A stretch of 64,000 nucleotides of DNA from Paralithodes platypus (lineage: Eukaryota > Arthropoda > Malacostraca > Decapoda > Lithodidae), in the NCBI GenBank assembly GCA_032716605.1, contig CM064509.1:38226924-38290923 (forward strand), in the 5' to 3' direction. Below the pieces are notes generated by a model that saw nothing but the letters and a program-made list of their open reading frames with translations, was not told the origin of the DNA and made no database searches. Positions 57,687 to 64,000 of this stretch are shown here, one piece after another (the stretch's first letter is position 1; each line of letters opens with the position of its first letter). The translations under genes were made by a program, and so were the position numbers.

Positions 57687-58122
57687 AAGCCGGTATCACA
57701 CGAGAGCTTTTATATCTGACAGTATCTTACAGTAGATCCTCTGGAAAAAGGCAAACTAGGCTTGTGTATCCAGCTCAGTGCCAGTACTTGCACTGCTGCG
57801 GTCGTTCACGGTGTTGGCGGCGGCGTAGCAGACGCAACATTTTTACTACTCTGTATTTTTGCTTTATAATCAAACTTCAAATCTTGTCTTTCCCATGCTT
57901 TATCAAGATTACTTTCAAACTCCCTTATTGATTCGGAATCGACTACATAGTCAACATTCAATTTTCAAAACATTTCTGGTAACATTTCTGGGCTATTTTG
58001 CACTGGTATTGGAAACTAGACTGGTGGTAGATGAATTTAGCTAACGAAAATATTTCAAATGTTTACCCCATAAGCTGCCAGATCAGTGTTGAGGGAAAAA
58101 GCGCTCGTGTGATACCGGCTTT
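57687..58122. mobile_element. MITE-1 split by a 233-bp unknown insert
   Basis: AAGCCGGTATCACACGAGAG left; GCGCTCGTGTGATACCGGCTT right. The family interior TTTATAGTCAACATTC is broken at 57714; the insert runs to about 57947. Confidence 0.85.
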
Positions 58123-58277
58123 ACGAACTTAAATGAGTTATTTGGTATAATATTTTGATTTTGCAGGTTGTTTACTTATGCAGTTATAGGTTGTATATTG
58201 TGCCCATGACTTGAGGAACAGAACAGTAGGTCTACTGTATATAGGTTACTGCAATCAGTGCTACTACTTAGATATCA

Positions 58278-58684
58278 TTAACCCTTAACTAGTGGCGCGC
58301 GACTTATGTCGAGTTAAAAAAACTGGCAAAAAACGGGTGAAAATCGAGTGAAAATGGGTGGGATAGTAATGATCCATACGTCCGACATCTGTGGCCTCCC
58401 GGCCCACACTAACTCCAGTTCCCCCACCGCACGGGAGGATGACAGTGTAACCAATAGTTCGCTAAAAGTGAGCAAGGTAGCAAAATCAGCTAAACTTCCA
58501 TCTTCGAGGTAACACTGTCAGTGCTCCACGAGTGCTACGTAGCTGTATGTGGCGTCATTGTGTAGCGATTTCCGCCTAGTTTTTGGCGCAATACAGTTCC
58601 TTTCATACTGATGGTTGATATAGCAGTCAGAATGGCCTGAAAAGGCCCAAAACGGCCACAGAGGGCCCGCTAGACAAGGGTTAA
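58278..58684. mobile_element. TTAA element, divergent P relative
   Basis: TTAACCCTTAACTAGTGGC to GCCCGCTAGACAAGGGTTAA. Shares ACGAGTGCTACGTAGCT and GGCCCAAAAC words with P. Confidence 0.7.
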
Positions 58685-59172
58685 CATATATTCTCATTCT
58701 TAGGGCCGAGCCAGTAGGCTGTAGAAAAAAAATCTTTCATTCACACATTTTGCCAAGTCACACAAGCGTTATAATTATTTTTAATATTATATATATAATT
58801 TTTTTGTTTCCCACTTCTCTAGCATGTCAGTTTCTATAGGCCTACTCAGTATTTTCATTCCATCACCAACCCACCAATTAACTTACAAATAAACCAAATT
58901 AATGAAACTATGAATACATGCGGAGATTTTATGCTACCTAAAATAATTCTTCTTTCATGGGCCAATCCTTAAGCAAAATATCCCTAAAATGGTGCTTGAA
59001 AAAAGTTGCGAGAAATTAGCGTTTGTGTGACTTTGACGTATGCAATTCTTTACACATCGTTATTATTTGTAAGCCCACACATTACCCAAGAGCATTTATA
59101 TTGTGGTTAGAATAATATTAGCAAATAACATATAGAGGGTGTGGATTTATGTTGAATGTAAGGGCCATTTTA
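58685..59172. other. Unassigned sequence
   Basis: AT-rich. The phrase GTGGATTTATGTTGAATGTAAG (59139-59160) recurs at 59525-59546 across the J element. Confidence 0.4.
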
Positions 59173-59408
59173 TTAACCCTCTCACGCACATATGACGCAG
59201 TGGTTGCCAGATCAGCAATAAGAAATAAGAGTTCTCTCACTCTTATAATTACCTCTCCAAAATTAGTTTTCTGCCCACAGCTAACTCAAAGACAACTGCA
59301 GAGGTTGAAGTAACTAAACTAAAGGTTTCTAAATACCCCTGATGGTAACAAAGGCTTTAAAGTATCCCTAATAGGCTCAAAATTGCATCAAGAACGTGAG
59401 AGGGTTAA
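59173..59408. mobile_element. TTAA element J
   Basis: TTAACCCTCTCACGCACATA and AGAACGTGAGAGGGTTAA. Confidence 0.9.
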
Positions 59409-59431
59409 AACCATGGTAAGAGCTTTCCTTG

Positions 59432-59500
59432 CGACCTTTCCCGACCCAGATTGACCCTTATACAGATAAACGATAAGGGTCAATCTGGGTGGGGAAAGCT
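59432..59500. other. Compact hairpin, pre-miRNA-sized
   Basis: ACCCAGATTGACCCTTAT (59444-59461) and ATAAGGGTCAATCTGGGT (59473-59490) pair perfectly over 18 bp with an 11-base loop. The outer CTTTCCC/GGGGAAAG adds pairs. No second copy seen in this window. Confidence 0.7.
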
Positions 59501-59732
59501 TGTATCAACGGCCCATAGAGAGTATGGATTTATGCTGAATGTAAGTGTGCACCATATTTAGTAAAATTTGCGAGATACAGTATTCTTACAGTGAGACCTC
59601 ATTGACTGCTACTTTTTATTACAGGAATGGGAACATGATGGTTGATAGCAAGGTAAATCCAAACCCATAGATAATATAACAAGTGATCGTGAGAAAGTAT
59701 AAGTTTTGCTTTTATAGCCAAAATTGTCAAAT

Positions 59733-60135
59733 GGTTGTTGTTCCCCAAGCTGCCTGGCCGAACAGCCCCAAGGCCCCGAGCAAGGCCAAGGCCATAACAA
59801 TGGTAACAATGGTCAAATGGTAAACAGCCTAAGACAAAAAGTACATCATCGTCTTTATGTATTGTGTGCTTTTACTGATTGTCATATTCCCTTGCTCCTC
59901 AACTCTCCCTTCATAATTTTTGAGGGTCACAGGGCCTTGGGTGGGGCTTCGGTGTCCAGGGCGTTTCCGCACCCTCCTCAGTCCCTCGCCTGGGAGCGGC
60001 TTCAGTCACCTGGGCATTCTTAGTGGTAAAGCTGGGAGGGTTCTGTGGGGGCACTTGGTTATGGCCTTGGCCTTGCTCGGGACCTAGGGGCTGTTCGGTC
60101 AGACAGCTTGGGGAACAACAACAACAACAACAACA
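59733..60135. mobile_element. Two G-elements in inverted orientation
   Basis: 59733-59797 (minus-strand, 3' end only) faces 59885-60135 (plus-strand, near complete, (AAC)n tail). The terminal 60 bp can pair across the gap. Confidence 0.82.
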
Positions 60136-60291
60136 ACTGATTGTCATGTTTCATATAATTTTGGACCCTTAGTTTTCCAGATCCTCAGCCAAGAATTTCA
60201 GTTAGTGAGGTCTTACTGTATTTTCTATTTTATGATACTAATAATAACAATAACATCAGTTTTGTAGCATCATATCATATCATGAATTAAT

Positions 60292-60494
60292 TTAAGCCGG
60301 TATCACATGAGAGCTTTTATAGTCAACATTCGATGATCAAAATTTTTCTGGCAACATTTCTGAAATGTTTTGCACTGGTATCGGAAACTAGACTGATGAT
60401 AGATGAATTTAGGTGACCGAAATCTATTTAATGTTGACCTCATAAGCTGCCAGACCAGTGTTGAGGAAAAAAACGCTTTTGTGATACCGGATTT
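60292..60494. mobile_element. MITE-1
   Basis: TAAGCCGGTATCACATGAGA to GTGATACCGGATTTA. Confidence 0.88.
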
Positions 60495-60678
60495 AGAACC
60501 CTATTATTGTGTTTAGTATAAGCGTAATGAATTAATATAAACACTATGCAGAGCTTGTATATCAGCACTTGCATCACCAGTATTATTGTTTTTATCAACA
60601 CCAAATGTAATCAGAAAAAGGCACATATGTCATCACCTTTACCATATATTTTTTTTTTAAATTTTATTTTGCAGTGCA

Positions 60679-60896
60679 GTACAGTCGCGCTAATAAGTGA
60701 TGTCTCGGCACCAAGTATATTTTGATCAATAATTGGTATCGGCAATATCTATGCTTCATTTCTTCAAATCGAGTGAAATATACAAACATTGTTCTTACAC
60801 TTACCCACCCTATTCAACATCTGACAGACTTTAATACAGTACAAAGCAAGCCAAACGTAATGACAGCTGGGACATGACTTATTAGCGCGACCGTAC
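60679..60896. mobile_element. MITE-2, intact
   Basis: GTACAGTCGCGCTAATAAGT to CTTATTAGCGCGACCGTAC; one of the best-preserved copies. Confidence 0.92.
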
Positions 60897-60948
60897 ATTC
60901 TTATCAAAATTAGTGGTTTAGGAGTACAATACATATCTAGCATATATA

Positions 60949-61101
60949 ATTAGGTAACACCCCGTTCTTAACATTAATCATCAACTGCAAACCCCAATGT
61001 ACTTGAATAAACTAATGAAAGCATATGGTCCTCCCGGGATTCCAACTCGGGACACCACACCCAGAACATAAGCATCTAAACCATTACATCATCAACACAG
61101 T
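60949..61101 (-). mobile_element. SINE-B
   Basis: TAGGTAACACCCCGTTC to the TGATGTAATGGTTTAG head. Confidence 0.87.
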
Positions 61102-61169
61102 TAATATAATACCCTTTTATTAGCCGGAATATAATATTCATCATAATGCAGAGTATATTTAAGATCATT

Positions 61170-61515
61170 AACCCTTTCACGCACATATGACGCAGAGGTT
61201 GCCAGATTAGCAATAATAAATAGAGTTCTCTCACTCTTATAATTACCTCTCCAAAATTAGTTTTCTGCCCACAGCTAACTCAAAGACAACTGCAGAGGTT
61301 GAAGTAACTAAACTAAAGGTTTCTAAATACCCCTGATGGTAAGTAACAAAGGCTTTAAAGTATCCCTAATAGGCTCAACACAGCTAACTCAAAGACAACT
61401 GCAGAGGTTGAAGTAACTAAACTAAAGGTTTCTAAATACCCCTGATGGTAAGTAACAAAGGCTTTAAAGTATCCCTAATAGGCTCAAAATTGCGTCAAGA
61501 ACATGAGAGGGTTAA
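61170..61515. mobile_element. TTAA element J with internally duplicated segment
   Basis: The segment triplicated at 40853-41295 is present twice here, each with an extra GTAAGTAACA tetranucleotide-type expansion. Confidence 0.9.
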
Positions 61516-61556
61516 CATCTTGATTATCAAACTACTTATACTAGTTGAATCAAATT

Positions 61557-61700
61557 AACTCTTATTATTGAGATTATTTTTATATATTTTGTATTTATTT
61601 ATTGTTTAAGTTAAGTGAATCTTGATTAACTCTTATTATTCAGACTTTTTCATATTTATTAATTTCCGTTTTAAGATAAGCGAATCTCATAGTATTTGAA
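61557..61700. repeat. Imperfect 70-bp tandem duplication
   Basis: AACTCTTATTATTGAGATT and AACTCTTATTATTCAGACT start the two diverged copies; both end near TTTAAGxTAAGxGAATC. Confidence 0.65.
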
Positions 61701-61727
61701 GGATCTATTAATCTACATTGTTTACGT

Positions 61728-61945
61728 TAAAATGTAAAACTTGCAAACAAAGCAAACCAAAACTGGGACAAAGACAATATAAAGTCAAAACAACTTATCA
61801 AAATCGCTATGTGGAAACAACGCTTACTAAAATAAAATTTATGAAATGAAGGCACACAATCCACCACATAGGGTGTACATTACTACATGAGCAAGTTAAT
61901 CTGTTTCCCAAGCAATCTAATTGCACACATAACAACGCACTATCC
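61728..61945 (-). mobile_element. SINE-A, long form
   Basis: AAAATGTAAAACTTGC to ACAACGCACTAT; followed by (CCAAT)n at 61944-61964. Confidence 0.85.
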
Positions 61946-62254
61946 AATCCAATCCAATCCAATCTCTGCCTCTTATTGACCCATAACTCATTACTCTATG
62001 ATAAGCAGTAGAGGTCCATTGCAAACTTTCACTTATTAGCAATAATTTGTATAAGATCTACTTAAAGGAAGGATAATTTTTTATTGTAATTTATAGTCTT
62101 TCTTCATGGTAAGGATATGTTATCATAAGTAAATTTCTAATAGTATTTATTGCCAAAACTTGCCTATGCATTTATAGAAAGATATGTTTTGTAATAATAC
62201 AATACAGTGGGATCTCTTATTTACCTTTAGTGGCTACCTGTGTTTGTAAATCCG

Positions 62255-62355
62255 ACTCATCGAGACAGAGAAGGGATGAGGGAACGCGAAAGTGGTCCCG
62301 GACCCTAAGAATTGGAAACCTTAAATGTTGTTTCTGTTCAGGCTCTGTCTCAAAT
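62255..62355 (+). mobile_element. LINE 3'-UTR fragment, variant 2
   Basis: GCGAAAGTGGTCCCGGACCC and CAGGCTCTGTCTCAAATTG. Confidence 0.6.
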
Positions 62356-62379
62356 TGTCTAAGGCATCTGATACCGTTT

Positions 62380-62765
62380 AACCCTTTCATTGCGGGACCC
62401 ATTTAGGAATATTCTGGCAATTTAAAGCAATTTACAGGCCCTTAAATCTTCTTATAGCCTGTGGAAATGAGTGCTAGTGAGCGGGAGCGCGGAAGGCCCC
62501 CATCAGCTCTCCAGCACGGCGGCTGGGGCACTGAGGAGTGACAACCATATCTCGCAAGACATATGTAGCGCAATATTGCTCATTATTAGCGAAATATACT
62601 TTGCCGATGTCTATGGTAGCGCTGCGGGTTTACCCCGGGCGCTACGACGCTCGTTCTGGTATAATTTTGAAGATGTTTTCTTCTAGTTTTTGGCTGAATA
62701 CATTTTATTTCATTCAGACACTTGCTTAATCATTCAGGAGTGCCTGAATGAGCCCTAATATTATT
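62380..62765. mobile_element. Truncated TTAA element, P relative
   Basis: TTAACCCTTTCATTGCGGG start; GACGCTCGTTCTGGTATAAT and CATTCAGGAGTGCCTGAATG interior. No right TTAA end found. Confidence 0.55.
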
Positions 62766-62776
62766 ATGTTTTATAC

Positions 62777-62901
62777 ACCAACCAACTTCACATCTAAACT
62801 CAATTAATGAAATCAACAAATACATGTGGCACTCCGAGGACTCGAACCCAGGATACTCACATCGAAATTTTGCGCACTATGCATTACGCTATCAAGACAG
62901 C
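62777..62901 (-). mobile_element. SINE-C
   Basis: ACCAACCAACTTCACATC to GCATTACGCTATCAAGAC. Confidence 0.87.
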
Positions 62902-63138
62902 AGAAATACGCCCGCACCGTAAGTGTTAAGATGAGGTTCCACTGTATGAGCACAAAAGCTGTAGAGAAGTGTCTGGTTTATGCCAAGTGCCACAAACGGT
63001 TGTCTCGTAGTCAGCCAGCATTTCTTTAGCCTATAGTTTTTTTTTTTCCAGCTGAGGGTTAATTATCATGCTTCTATCTTTGTTACTCAGCTATAAGGTA
63101 GATTTTGTAGCGAAATATGATGTTGATTATGAAAATTT

Positions 63139-63261
63139 GGCATTAATACGACACACAACCATAGTAGTGTCATATATTTGGCATTAATACGACACACAAC
63201 CATAGTAGTGTCATATATTTGGCATTAATACGACACACAACCATAGTAGTGTCATATATTT
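63139..63261. repeat. 41-bp tandem repeat, three identical copies
   Basis: The unit GGCATTAATACGACACACAA... is repeated exactly three times with no spacers. Confidence 0.96.
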
Positions 63262-63488
63262 CCATTAATTATCGAGAAATCAGCTACTAAAGGATTCAAT
63301 TACCATCAGCTGGGAAAAAAGACTATAATGGAGTATAGAAGAGCATATTATCTTTACAGTTTATGTGAGTTGAGGGAACATTTGAGTAGAGTATGTATGT
63401 GTAGAGAGCACATCTTTGTAAAGGTTTGTACATTCAGCATATTTGTGTTCAGTATGTCAATATTAAGGTGACGTCTATGTAAAAATAT

Positions 63489-63707
63489 GTACAGTCGCGC
63501 TAATAAGTGATGTCTCGGCACCATGTATGTTTTCATCAATAATTGGTATCAGCAATATCTAAGCTTCATTTCTTCATATCGAGTGAAATATACAAACATG
63601 TTCCTACACTTTTAATCACCATATTTAACATCTGACAGACATTAATACAGCACAGAGCGAGCCAAACGTAATGACAGCTGGGACATGACTTATTAGCGCG
63701 GCCGTAC
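63489..63707. mobile_element. MITE-2, intact
   Basis: GTACAGTCGCGCTAATAAGT to TTATTAGCGCGGCCGTAC. Confidence 0.92.
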
Positions 63708-63876
63708 ATGTAAAGGATATTAAAGGGCATATATAAGTAGCATGTACATGTAGATGGCACATACTTATGCATAATCCAACATACTTAATGTACCCACAGC
63801 CTAAGATGCTATGTGTTCCAAGCACCAAACATGCTTCCTCATATGAACAAAAATATATAATTATCATGCTTTTTCC

Positions 63877-63985
63877 CCCAACCAACTTCACCTCTAAACT
63901 CAATTAATGAAATCAACAAATACATGTGGCACTCCAAGGACTCAAACCTAGGATACTCACATCGAAATTCCGCGCACTTATAAAA
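63877..63985 (-). mobile_element. SINE-C, cut near the window edge
   Basis: CCAACCAACTTCACCTCTAA through TCGAAATTCCGCGCACTTA; box A part missing. Confidence 0.82.
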
Positions 63986-64000
63986 TAAAATAAATCACTT

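Noticed and set aside
63139..63261. CRISPR-like regular repeat
   Set aside because: Direct head-to-tail units without spacers, in a eukaryotic genome.

Overview
This is a eukaryotic nuclear window, AT-rich and crowded with transposable elements. It is most likely from an arthropod, probably a decapod crustacean. The basis is spliced genes with GT..AG introns, an arthropod-type initiator (TCAGTC), many tRNA-derived SINEs, long CA/TATG/ATCT microsatellites and several non-LTR retrotransposon families. The species call is inference. No operon, CRISPR array, plasmid or phage feature is present.

Two protein-coding genes can be supported, both on the plus strand. Gene 1 enters from the left edge. 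Its last two coding exons (2743-3065 and 8832-9975) encode a Pro/Ser/His-rich, probably disordered tail ending in the PDZ-ligand-like residues ISV, followed by a short 3' UTR with AATAAA at 10100. I could not name it. Gene 2 is recognised: an N-terminal RASSF protein of the RASSF7/8/10 group, closest to RASSF8. It has nine coding exons between 35140 and 49949, a probable promoter and leader exon at 32268-32386, a predicted length of about 902 residues, an N-terminal Ras-association domain, a long Pro-rich middle with about ten TRRPSP repeats, and a C-terminal coiled coil.

The rest (10.1-32.2 kb, the introns, and 50-64 kb) is a layered mobile-element landscape. My own labels: SINE-A, -B, -C, -V and -R (tRNA-derived or tRNA-linked); G-element (GC-rich retroposon with an AAC-repeat tail); LINE-1 to LINE-4 (non-LTR remnants); MITE-1 (ends CCGGTATCACACGAG), MITE-2 (TA-CAGTCGCGC), MITE-3 (AATT target, TTGCCGACTTGCGAG), MITE-4 (ACAGGTCTCCC), MITE-5 and MITE-6 (foldbacks); and TTAA elements (piggyBac-like short elements bounded by TTAACCC..GGGTTAA; subfamilies J, M, N, P, R). 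Several loci give empty-site proof of insertion and target duplication.

I see no new enzymatic or defence system. The most interesting points are the variety of TTAA-bounded elements, a RASSF exon squeezed between two LINE fragments, copies of a RASSF splice-donor region scattered through a CA microsatellite, a local copy of another RASSF splice acceptor, long near-perfect hairpins, and a retroposon sharing its 3' tail with a LINE.
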